In this document: positions 8,462 through 16,210 of the stretch, one piece after another | Position numbering within the stretch: position 1 is the stretch's first letter | Layout of the letters: the number at the start of each line of letters is the position of its first letter | From: JAEULH01 sp963746275 | GTDB taxonomy: Bacteria; Pseudomonadota; Alphaproteobacteria; Rhodospirillales; Defluviicoccaceae | Length of the DNA stretch: 64,000 nucleotides | NCBI GenBank assembly: GCA_963746275.1 | Contig: CAVVAX010000028.1 | Coordinates: forward strand, 62,001 to 126,000 | Reading direction: 5' to 3' | Notes under the pieces: generated by a model | Databases searched by the model: none | The model's input: the letters and a program-made list of their open reading frames with translations, nothing else | Told to the model about the DNA's origin: nothing | Program-made: the position numbers and the translations under genes

Positions 8462-9778
8462 ATGACCATTCAGGTGCTCATGCCGGCGCTGTCGCCGACG
8501 ATGACCGAGGGCAAGCTCGCCAAGTGGCTGAAGCGTGAGGGCGACCCTATCGCGACCGGCGACGTCATCGCCGAGATTGAGACCGACAAGGCGACCATGG
8601 AGGTCGAGGCGGTCGACGAGGGCACCCTCGGCAAGATCCTGGTGCCCGAGGGCAGCGAGGGCGTCGCTGTCAACGCGCCGATCGCGATCATGCTCACCGA
8701 GGGCGAGGATGCCTCGGCTTTGGCCGCCGCGCAGGTCGCGCCGGCGGCCCCGGCGCCGGGCACGCCTGCCGGTGTCGCGCCTTCGCCGGCGGGCGCGCCG
8801 ACACCCGCACCCACTGTGCCCGCGTCGCCTGTGCCTGCGCCACAGCCGACCGCGCGGGCCGATGGTCAGCGGATCTTCGCCAGCCCCTTGGCCCGGCGGC
8901 TTGCGGGCGCAGGCGGCCTTGAGCTCGGCCGGATCACCGGCAGCGGTCCGCACGGGCGGATCATCAAGAAGGACGTCGAGCAGGCGCTGGCCGCGGCGAA
9001 GGCCGCCCCGCCGCCCCTACCCAAGCCTGCGGCGGAACCGGCGCCGGCGAAGCCGGCGGCAGCGCCCGTCGTTGAGCCGGCGGCGGCCTATGACGAGGTG
9101 CCGCACAGCACCATGCGCAAGGTCATCGCCAAACGCTTGAGCGAGTCCAAGCGCGACATTCCCCACTACTATCTCACCATCGACTGCAACCTTGACGCGG
9201 TCCTGGACCTGCGGGCCAAGCTCAATGCCCGCTCGCCCGAGGGTGCCAGCGCCTTCAAGCTCTCGATCAACGACTTCCTCATCCGCGCCGTGGCGCTGGC
9301 GCTGAAGGCGTATCCGGACGCCAACTCGGCCTGGACCGACGAGGCGATGCGGCTGTTCAAGACGGTGGACATCGCCGTCGCGGTGGCGACCCCCAACGGG
9401 CTGATCACTCCGGTGGTGCGCAACGCCGACGCCAAGGGCCTCGCCGTCATCGCCGGCGAGGTTCGTGACCTGGCGGAACGGGCCCGGGCCGGCAAGCTCA
9501 AGCCCGAGGACTACCAGGGCGGCACCTTCACCGTCTCAAATCTCGGCATGTACGGCATCCGCGAGTTCTCGGCGATCATCAACCCGCCGCAGTCCTGCCT
9601 GCTCGCGGTGGGCGCAGCAGAGAAGCGCCCGATCGTGAAAGATGGCGCGCTGGCGGTCGCCACCATGGCGAGCTGCACGCTGTCCGCCGATCACCGCAGC
9701 GTCGATGGGGCGAAGGGCGCGGAGTTCCTCGCGATCTTCAAGCGGCTGGTCGAAGACCCGCTGACGATGATGCTGTAG
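8462..9778 (+). CDS. pdhC: Dihydrolipoamide acetyltransferase (E2 of pyruvate dehydrogenase)
   Basis: A 438-residue E2 core enzyme transferring acetyl groups from lipoamide to CoA. The lipoyl domain is residues 1-80, with Lys43 in ETDKATMEVE. A long Ala/Pro linker (about 90-130) precedes the peripheral-subunit-binding domain (FASPLARRLAGAGGLELGRI) and a second linker. The catalytic domain starts near residue 205 (HSTMRKVIAKRLSESKRDIP) and ends with the catalytic His-Arg motif LSADHRSVDGAKGAEFL. Start ATG 8462. It lies 13 bases upstream of lpd. The frame is intact and complete. Confidence 0.97.
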   Translation: MTIQVLMPALSPTMTEGKLAKWLKREGDPIATGDVIAEIETDKATMEVEAVDEGTLGKILVPEGSEGVAVNAPIAIMLTEGEDASALAAAQVAPAAPAPGTPAGVAPSPAGAPTPAPTVPASPVPAPQPTARADGQRIFASPLARRLAGAGGLELGRITGSGPHGRIIKKDVEQALAAAKAAPPPLPKPAAEPAPAKPAAAPVVEPAAAYDEVPHSTMRKVIAKRLSESKRDIPHYYLTIDCNLDAVLDLRAKLNARSPEGASAFKLSINDFLIRAVALALKAYPDANSAWTDEAMRLFKTVDIAVAVATPNGLITPVVRNADAKGLAVIAGEVRDLAERARAGKLKPEDYQGGTFTVSNLGMYGIREFSAIINPPQSCLLAVGAAEKRPIVKDGALAVATMASCTLSADHRSVDGAKGAEFLAIFKRLVEDPLTMML

Positions 9779-9791
9779 GCAGGGGCAAACC

Positions 9792-11192
9792 ATGGCGGAG
9801 ACGTCCTTCGACATCGTCATCATCGGCACCGGGCCCGGCGGCTACGTCGCTGCGATCCGCGCCGCCCAGCTCGGCATGAAGGTCGCGGTGGTCGAGCGCG
9901 AGCACCTCGGCGGCATCTGCCTGAACTGGGGCTGCATCCCGACCAAGGCGCTGCTGCGCACCGCCGAGGTCTACGAGACGATGAAGCACGCGGCCGACTT
10001 CGGCCTCAAGGTCGAGGGCATCTCGTACGATCCGAAGAAGGTGATCGAGCGCTCGCGCGCCGTCGCCCGCCAGCTCAACGGCGGCGTCGGTCACCTGCTG
10101 CGCAAGAACAAGGTCCCGGTCTTCGACGGCTCGGGAAAGCTCAATGGCCGCGGCAAGGTGCTGGTGGCGAAGAGCGGCGGTGGGTCCGTCGAGCTGGCGG
10201 CCAAGCACATCATCCTCGCCACCGGCGCGCGCGCCCGCTCGCTCCCGGGCATGGAGCCGGACGGGCGGCTGGTCTGGACCTACAAGGAGGCGATGGTCCC
10301 GGACGTGATGCCGAAGTCGCTGCTGGTGGTCGGCTCCGGCGCCATCGGCATCGAGTTCGCGAGCTTCTATCGCTCGCTCGGCGCCGAGGTCACCGTCGTC
10401 GAGATCGTCGACCGCATCCTGCCGGCGGAGGATGCGGAGATCTCCGCCTTCGCCCGCAAGGCGTTCGAGAAGCAGGGGTTCAAGATCCACACCTCGGCCG
10501 CGGTCAAGGCGCTGAAGCTGGGGGCCGACAACGTCACTGCCACGATCGACGCCGGCGGCAAGACGCAGGAGATGACCGTCGACCGGGTGATCATGGCCGT
10601 CGGCATCACCGGTAACGTCGAGACCTGTGGCATCCAAGGCACCGGGGTGAAGGTCGAGCGCGGCCACATCGTCGTCGACGAGTGGCTGCGGACCGGCGAG
10701 CCCGGCGTCTATGCGATCGGTGACGTCGTCGGCCCGCCCTGGCTGGCGCACAAGGCGAGCCACGAGGGCGTGATCTGCGTCGAGAAGATTGCGGGCGTCC
10801 CGGGCGTCCACCCGCTGGACATCCGCCGCATCCCCGGCTGCACCTACTCGCGGCCGCAGATTGCGAGCGTTGGCTTGAGCGAGGCCGCGGCCAAGGCCAG
10901 CGGGCGGGAAATCAAGGTCGGCCGCTTTCCGTTCATCGGCAACGGCAAGGCGATCGCGCTGGGCGAACCGGAGGGTATGGTCAAGACGATCTTCGACGCC
11001 AAAACCGGCGAGCTCTTGGGCGCGCACATGGTCGGCGCCGAGGTCACCGAGTTGATCCAGGGCTACGCCATCGCCATGAGCCTGGAGACGACCGAAGCGG
11101 AACTGATGCACACCGTCTTCCCGCACCCGACCCTCTCCGAGATGATGCATGAGGCCGTCCTCGATGCCTACGGCCGCGCCGTTCACTTCTGA
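9792..11192 (+). CDS. lpdA: Dihydrolipoamide dehydrogenase (E3)
   Basis: A 466-residue FAD/NAD flavoenzyme that reoxidises dihydrolipoamide. Seen: N-terminal FAD-binding GTGPGGYVAAIRAAQ, the redox disulfide GGICLNWGCIPTKALLR, the NAD-binding GSGAIGIEFASFY, the second FAD contact YAIGDVVGPPWLAH and the C-terminal His-Glu pair in HTVFPHPTLSEMMHEA. Start ATG 9792 is 13 bases after pdhC. It is the fourth gene of the pdh operon. Complete. Confidence 0.97.
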   Translation: MAETSFDIVIIGTGPGGYVAAIRAAQLGMKVAVVEREHLGGICLNWGCIPTKALLRTAEVYETMKHAADFGLKVEGISYDPKKVIERSRAVARQLNGGVGHLLRKNKVPVFDGSGKLNGRGKVLVAKSGGGSVELAAKHIILATGARARSLPGMEPDGRLVWTYKEAMVPDVMPKSLLVVGSGAIGIEFASFYRSLGAEVTVVEIVDRILPAEDAEISAFARKAFEKQGFKIHTSAAVKALKLGADNVTATIDAGGKTQEMTVDRVIMAVGITGNVETCGIQGTGVKVERGHIVVDEWLRTGEPGVYAIGDVVGPPWLAHKASHEGVICVEKIAGVPGVHPLDIRRIPGCTYSRPQIASVGLSEAAAKASGREIKVGRFPFIGNGKAIALGEPEGMVKTIFDAKTGELLGAHMVGAEVTELIQGYAIAMSLETTEAELMHTVFPHPTLSEMMHEAVLDAYGRAVHF

Positions 11193-11265
11193 GCCGGTGA
11201 CGGCTGCGTCGGCCGAGCCCGGGGTTGCCGTTGATCCCGCCACGGCCGCGAGCCATATCGCGCCT

Positions 11266-12207
11266 ATGCCCACCGCCGCGCCGCCGCGCCATCCGGAGAA
11301 GGTCCACAAGCCCGTCAACCTATCGCCGCGCAAGCCGGCCTGGATCCGGGTGAGGGCGCCGAGCACGGCGGCGCATGCCGAGACCCGGGCGCTGATGCGC
11401 GGGAACAACCTCCACACCGTCTGCGAGGAGGCGGCCTGCCCCAACATTGGCGAGTGCTGGGCGCGCAAGCACGCCACCGTGATGATCCTCGGCGCCATCT
11501 GCACCCGCGCCTGCGCCTTCTGCAACGTCGCTACCGGCAAGCCCGGCCCGGTCGATCCGTTCGAGCCCGAGAACGTCGCGATGACGGCGTTCACCATGGG
11601 GCTGAAGCACATGGTCATTACCTCGGTCGACCGCGACGACCTCGCCGACGGCGGCGCCGATCAGTTCGTCCGCTGCATCACCTCGGTGCGGGGCAAGGCG
11701 CCCGGCGTCACGATCGAGGTGCTGACGCCGGACTTCCGGCACAAGGACGGGGCGCTGGAAGCGGTGGTGACGGCGGGGCCGGACGTGTTCAACCACAACC
11801 TGGAGACGGTGCCGCGGCTCTACCTGACGATCCGCCCCGGCGCGCGCTACTACCACTCGCTGCGGCTGCTGGACCGCGCCAAGGATATCTCGCCGTCGGT
11901 CTTCACCAAGTCCGGCATCATGGTCGGCCTTGGCGAGGAGCGGAACGAGGTCTTGCAGGTGATGGACGACCTGCGCTCGGCGCGGGTCGACTTCCTCACC
12001 ATCGGCCAGTACCTGCAGCCAACCCCGCACCATGCCGGCGTCGCTCGTTTCGTCACCCCCGACGAGTTCGCCGATTACAAGCGCATCGCCGAGACCAAGG
12101 GCTTCCTGATGGTCGCCTCCTCGCCGCTGACGCGCTCGTCCTATCATGCCGATCGCGATTTCGAGACGCTGCGCGCCGCGCGCATCTCAGCCGCCGCCGG
12201 CGGCTAG
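11266..12207 (+). CDS. lipA: Lipoyl synthase (radical SAM)
   Basis: Inserts two sulfurs into protein-bound octanoyl groups, supplying lipoate for the PDH complex encoded just upstream. Two [4Fe-4S] binding sets are visible: CEEAACPNIGEC (auxiliary cluster) and the radical-SAM CTRACAFC. Downstream are TSVDRDDLADGGA and the C-terminal SSPLTRSSYHAD serine motif. The start is uncertain: ATG 11266 gives 313 residues and a normal N-terminus (RHPEKVHKP six residues in), while an in-frame GTG at 11197, 5 bases after lpd, would add 23 residues. The frame is also open back into lpd. Complete at the 3' end. Confidence 0.95.
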   Translation: MPTAAPPRHPEKVHKPVNLSPRKPAWIRVRAPSTAAHAETRALMRGNNLHTVCEEAACPNIGECWARKHATVMILGAICTRACAFCNVATGKPGPVDPFEPENVAMTAFTMGLKHMVITSVDRDDLADGGADQFVRCITSVRGKAPGVTIEVLTPDFRHKDGALEAVVTAGPDVFNHNLETVPRLYLTIRPGARYYHSLRLLDRAKDISPSVFTKSGIMVGLGEERNEVLQVMDDLRSARVDFLTIGQYLQPTPHHAGVARFVTPDEFADYKRIAETKGFLMVASSPLTRSSYHADRDFETLRAARISAAAGG

Positions 12208-12228
12208 GCGGGAGAGCGCCCGCCTGCC

Positions 12229-12684
12229 ATGCCGACACACGCCGAAAAGCGCATGCTTCCCTACAGCCGGGAGCAAATGTTTAATCTCGTCGCGGACGTC
12301 GAGCGCTACCCGGAGTTCCTGCCGTGGTGCGTCGCCTGCCGGATCCGTCAGCATGTCTCGCCCGACGACTTCACCGCCGACCTGATCATTGGCTTCAAGT
12401 TCGTCCGCGAACGGTTCACATCTCAGGTGCGGCTGGGCCGGCCGGACCGCATCGACGTGAACTACAAGGAAGGGCCGTTCCACTACCTCACCAACCACTG
12501 GTCGTTCGGCGAGGATGAGAACGGCCACTGCATCATCGATTTCTACATCGACTTCGAGTTCCGCTCGAAGACCCTGCAGAAGCTGATCGGCCGGCTGTTC
12601 AACGAGGCCGTGCAGCGGATGGTCAACGCCTTCGAACGCCGCGCCAACCTGCTCTACGGCCGCAACCGCGTGCCGACCGCCTGA
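12229..12684 (+). CDS. Coq10/RatA-type START-domain protein
   Basis: A 151-residue polyketide-cyclase/START-like protein. Seen: the N-terminal YSREQMFNLVADVERYPEFL and the central beta-barrel region ending WSFGEDENGHCIIDFYIDFE, then a long C-terminal helix. Related to mitochondrial Coq10, which binds and delivers ubiquinone in respiration. E. coli members were named RatA, but the quinone role is the more likely one in alphaproteobacteria. It is the last gene of the run that starts at pdhA, 21 bases after lipA. ATG 12229 is chosen because it gives the standard family length. Confidence 0.9.
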   Translation: MPTHAEKRMLPYSREQMFNLVADVERYPEFLPWCVACRIRQHVSPDDFTADLIIGFKFVRERFTSQVRLGRPDRIDVNYKEGPFHYLTNHWSFGEDENGHCIIDFYIDFEFRSKTLQKLIGRLFNEAVQRMVNAFERRANLLYGRNRVPTA

Positions 12685-12757
12685 TGGATACCGGCGGCTG
12701 CCCGCTGCTCTTCGATAGGTCGGGGAATGGTCCCGAATCCATCCGTAGCGGCAGGGC

Positions 12758-13261
12758 CTATCGACTATGCGCGTCCGCTGCCCTGAGGTCGGCGAGGGTC
12801 CCCATCAGGGTCATCGGCTCAAACGGCGACGGAACCAGCCCCAGGCGGAGATAGAACGCCCTGGCATCCTCGGAGAGGGCGTGAACGATCATCCCGCGAA
12901 TCCCGATCGCGTCGGCGGCACCGATCACCCTGCGCGCCGCGTCCTGGAAAAGCGATCGACCGAGTCCTTTACCCTGATGCGACTTAGCGATCGCCAACCG
13001 TCCCAGGACGACCACCGGGATCGGATCTGGCATGTTGCGGCGGAACCGGCCAGGCGTGCCGTGTGCGGTGATGGCGCTCGATGCCAGGGCGTAGTACGCG
13101 ATGACTCCTCCGCGGTCGCATACGACGAAAGTGCGCGATGCGCCGCTCGACTGGTTTGCGAGCGCCCTGCGCTTCAGCCAAGCGTCCAGCGACATGACGC
13201 CGCTGTCGAAGCCTTCAATGCGATGGGTTGCAGTGAGGGGCTCCGGCGGAGCAAGTCTCAC
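12758..13261 (-). CDS. GNAT-family toxin of a DUF1778/GNAT toxin-antitoxin pair
   Basis: A 167-residue N-acetyltransferase with the acetyl-CoA motif AKSHQGKGLGRSLFQDA (Q/R-x-x-G-x-G/A) near residue 100 and a C-terminal ARAFYLRLGLVPSP typical of the fold. The length and the upstream DUF1778 partner match TacT/AtaT-type toxins, which acetylate aminoacyl-tRNA and stop translation. It starts at GTG 13261, overlapping the antitoxin stop (GTGA), so the two are translationally coupled. The tRNA target is family knowledge, not shown here. The pair lies between two housekeeping genes with no visible mobile-element ends. Confidence 0.88.
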   Translation of the reverse strand: MRLAPPEPLTATHRIEGFDSGVMSLDAWLKRRALANQSSGASRTFVVCDRGGVIAYYALASSAITAHGTPGRFRRNMPDPIPVVVLGRLAIAKSHQGKGLGRSLFQDAARRVIGAADAIGIRGMIVHALSEDARAFYLRLGLVPSPFEPMTLMGTLADLRAADAHSR

Positions 13262-13548
13262 TCCTTATCCCACGGCGCTGGCATCTGCATCGTCCGTCGC
13301 AGAAACTCGTTAGGCTGCGCCGGTGCGTCGAGTCGGGCCACGAAATCCGCATAAGCCTCCGGATCGACCGAGATGATGGCGCGTTCCAGCAGAGCCTCTT
13401 CGGCCGCTTGACGGGCCGCATCAAGGATGAAATCGGTGCGGTTCTTTCCACGCGCGGTGGCCGCCCGGTCGATCAGGCGGCGGTCCTCTGGTCGGATGCG
13501 GATGTTCAGGCTTTCTCGCGGGGCCTTGCGCCCGGCGGAAACGCTCAT
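13258..13548 (-). CDS. DUF1778-family antitoxin (ribbon-helix-helix)
   Basis: A 96-residue small protein. The N-terminal half (ESLNIRIRPEDRRLIDRAA) is the beta-strand plus helix of a ribbon-helix-helix DNA-binding domain; the C-terminal part (from about residue 60) is the toxin-neutralising tail. ATG 13548 is preferred over codons 11 residues upstream because it has GAGG at suitable spacing and fits the family length. It is upstream of and overlaps the GNAT toxin gene, the usual order for this class. By analogy it should repress its own promoter together with the toxin. Confidence 0.88.
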   Translation of the reverse strand: MSVSAGRKAPRESLNIRIRPEDRRLIDRAATARGKNRTDFILDAARQAAEEALLERAIISVDPEAYADFVARLDAPAQPNEFLRRTMQMPAPWDKE

Positions 13549-13631
13549 CGGCGGCCTCACTTCGTGGCGACGCAAGACCATAGCAGATCGTAACGACGTT
13601 GTCGTCAGTAACGTCCCCTTAGGGCGCAGCC

Positions 13632-14145
13632 CTATGCCGCCGTGCCGCCGTCACTCTCGTCAAGGACTTCGCGCAGCAGCAGCAGCGCCGCCTCCACTGT
13701 GGCCAAGCGGATCGCCGTCCGGTCGCCGGAGAACACCTGGCTGTGGTGGCGGACCCGCTCCGCCGCGGCGGACGGCGGCGAAGTGGACGAGCCCGACCGG
13801 CCGCTCCGGCGAGCCGCCGCCGGGCCCGGCGATGCCGCTGACGGCGACGGCGACACCGGCCTTGGCCCGGTCAAGGGCGCCCTCGGCCATGGCCGTCACC
13901 GCCTCCTTGCTCACCGCCCCGCAGCGCTTCAGCACCTCCTTCGGCACGCCCAGCATCTCGTGCTTGGCGCCGTTGCCGTAGGTGACGAAGCTGCGCTCGA
14001 AGACGGTCGAAACTCCGGGCACCTCGGTCAGGCAGCCGGCGATCAGCCCGCCGGTGCAGGACTCCGCCACCGTCAGCGGGCACTGCTGTGTCTGGCAGCG
14101 GCGGATGACGGAGTTGGCGAGATTGACGAGCGCTGCGCTGAACAC
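13632..14145 (-). CDS. cinA: CinA C-terminal-type nicotinamide-nucleotide amidohydrolase (frameshifted)
   Basis: The short CinA family (pncC-like) deamidates NMN to NaMN in pyridine-nucleotide recycling. The first part is clear: TVAESCTGGLIAGCLTEVPG, then FVTYGNGAKHEMLGV and AVAVSGIAGPGGGSPERPVG. After GLVHFAAVRRG the matching frame changes near 13758 and resumes as RVRHHSQVFSGDRTAIRLAT to a stop at 13632. One extra base explains this. GTG 14145 is chosen as start because GGAGGAG precedes it; an upstream TTG gives 7 more residues without one. About 170 residues after correction, normal for the stand-alone domain. Confidence 0.88.
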
Positions 14146-14279
14146 TGACTTGCTCCTCCGCGGCAAAACGGCTTCCTGGTGCCTGCGCTAGCCGCAAGCC
14201 CACGGCCGCGTCAATAGGGCTTTGTTAATGCGACCGAAGGCACAGTACGCCCGGCGGCGAGGTTGGGGCGAGCGGTGCG

Positions 14280-15709
14280 GTGAACGCGACCATGCGGATC
14301 GAGGAGCTGAAGCGGCTCTGCCTGGCGCGCCTGCGCGGGTGCAGAACCGCCACTGAGCGCTTCATCGCCGAGACCTTTCCCGAGCGGCAGATCCTCATTC
14401 GCGAGCTCGACCGGATGAGCATCTACCGCCTGGGCCGCGGCGCTCAGCTCGGCGTGGCCGCCTTCGCCATCATGACCTCGGGCTGGGCGATCGCCGTCGT
14501 CATCGGCCTGGTCTTCGGCGGCCCGCCGCCACGGGCGCGGGAGGCCGGGACCGTGGTCGCGGTGAAGCTCGAACCGGCGGCAAAGCCACCGATCATCATC
14601 AGCGAGGCAGCGTTCCTCCCGCCATCCTGCGGACGAGCCCGCGGGTCTGGAAGCGGCGATTGACGACGTTGTAAGCGAGGTTCCGATGACGGAAGACCTC
14701 ACAGTGGACGCTATCGAAGCCGCCGAGGAACCGATCACCCTGAACAGCCCAATGGCTGTGGCGGTGGATCAGCTGGCCGAAGCGCATCGCGGCCTGCGGC
14801 AGGGAGAGCGTGCAGGACAAGAGCGCTTCCCAGGAAGACGCCGTGCTCGACCGGCTACGGTCGCAACTGGCGGCGATCAGCGAGCGCGTGTTTGCCCTGG
14901 CGACCCGAGGACTCGGCGCGCCAGCACCGGCGGAGGATGCGCGCAGCGCCAGGACCACTGAAGAGGAACAAGGGGAGGCCGCCGCCGTTGCCCAGATGGC
15001 GAGCCTGGAGCGGCATGTCGACCGGCTGGCGAGCGGCGTCTCCGCCTTGCGCTCGGCCGAAACGGAGTTGTTGCGCGAGGTCCAGCCGCAGCTCGCCTAT
15101 TTTATCGCCACCGCCGAGCGGGTGATCGAGCGCGCCGGCATGGATCTCGACGACGTTTTCCAGGAGCGGACCAAGGCAAAGCCGACGGCCGAGGGTGGGC
15201 CGTTCATCGCCGCGATCAGCGGGCCGTTGGCCGCGGAGCGGGCGGCGCTGCAAAGCGACCTTGCCTACTGGCAGGCGCTGCGCGCGCTGGTCAAGCGCAT
15301 GCCGTTGGCCGCGCCGCTTGACCGCTACGCCATCAGCAGCTCCTACGGCACCCGCCGCGACCCGTTGAACAGCCGCCAGGCGATGCACCACGGCATCGAC
15401 CTGATCTCGGCGCCGAACGCGCCGATCCGCGCGCCGGCCCCCGGCATCGTCGTCTTCGCCGGGCGCAACGGCGGCTACGGCAACATGGTCGAGATCGACC
15501 ACGGCCGGTCGCTGCGGACCCGCTATGCCCACTTGCGAACGACCAGGGTCAAGGTGGGCGACAAGGTGGAGTTCCAGGAAAAGCTGGGAACGCTCGGCAA
15601 CTCCGGCCGAAGCACCGGCGCGCACCTGCACTACGAAATCCTGATCGCCGGCAAGGCAGCCGATCCCTTGAACTTCATCAAGGCAGGACAGCATGTTTTT
15701 CAAGAGTAG
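14280..15709 (+). CDS. M23-family metallopeptidase, membrane-anchored (two frameshifts)
   Basis: A peptidoglycan endopeptidase-type protein. The N-terminal cytoplasmic segment is followed by one membrane helix (GVAAFAIMTSGWAIAVVIGLVF, near 14450-14515). A periplasmic coiled-coil region rich in A, E and R follows, then the LytM/M23 domain with HHGIDL (zinc His/Asp) and HLHYEI (HxH) near the C-terminus. The gene runs through all three frames: breaks near 14625 and near 14797, each explained by one extra base; the junction peptides EPAGLEAAIDDVV and RESVQDKSASQEDAV link the pieces. The start may be GTG 14280 or ATG 14292. Its stop overlaps the bactofilin start by 17 bases, a pairing known from cell-shape loci. 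Confidence 0.85.
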
Positions 15710-16208
15710 GAACGACGGCCAGGGTCGCCCGGCGCCGACGGCCGCGACCAGGAGCGGAATTCCCTCGCTGCTCGGCAGCGACATCAGGATCACCGGCGAC
15801 GTCTGCAGCAGCGGCGAGGTTCAGGTCGACGGCAAGGTCGAAGGCGACATCATCGCCGATTGCCTCATCGTCAGCGAAGCCGGCGTCGTTGACGGCTCCA
15901 TCGCCGCCAACAGCGTGCGCGTGCTTGGCGTCGTCCACGGCGCCATCACCGCTGGCAATGTCAGGCTCGGGCGGACCGCGCGGGTGACCGGCGACATCGT
16001 CCACCAGACCCTGTGCGTCGAGGAGGGGGCCTTCGTAACCGGCCACTGCCGGCGCAGCGAGGTCGATCGGTCGGCCGATGCCCGGGCTGCCGATGCCCGG
16101 GCTGCCGATGCCCGGGCTGCCGATGCCCACGCGGAAGAGGGTTTGAGCGGGGACCGGACTGGGGACCTCGATTTGGCTCCAGCCAAGGCCGCTGGCGGCC
16201 GGCCCTAG
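15693..16208 (+). CDS. Bactofilin
   Basis: A 171-residue polymerising cytoskeletal protein. Residues about 25-125 form the right-handed beta-helix (DIRITGDVCSSGEVQVDGKV, then repeated I-x-G/D turns such as VHGAITAGNVRLG). The N-terminal tail is short and basic. The C-terminus carries a five-residue tandem repeat (RAADA) encoded by a 15-bp DNA repeat, then an acidic tail. The start ATG 15693 lies inside the end of the M23 gene, so translational coupling is likely. Bactofilins recruit M23 peptidases to shape the cell wall in several bacteria; that role here is inferred. Confidence 0.93.
   Translation: MFFKSRNDGQGRPAPTAATRSGIPSLLGSDIRITGDVCSSGEVQVDGKVEGDIIADCLIVSEAGVVDGSIAANSVRVLGVVHGAITAGNVRLGRTARVTGDIVHQTLCVEEGAFVTGHCRRSEVDRSADARAADARAADARAADAHAEEGLSGDRTGDLDLAPAKAAGGRP
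16074..16129 (+). repeat. 15-bp coding tandem repeat in bactofilin
   Basis: The unit GCCGATGCCCGGGCT occurs three times in a row without change (16074-16118), plus a partial fourth copy. It is in frame and encodes RAADA-type pentapeptides. Perfect identity of the copies suggests recent expansion and possible length variation between strains. Confidence 0.95.
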
Positions 16209-16210
16209 CC

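Noticed and set aside
5846..8953. A 1035-codon open frame on the minus strand opposite pdhA-pdhC
   Set aside because: It is antisense to well-supported pdh genes, has a composition rich in R, G, D and H and no recognisable domain. Long antisense frames are expected at this GC content.
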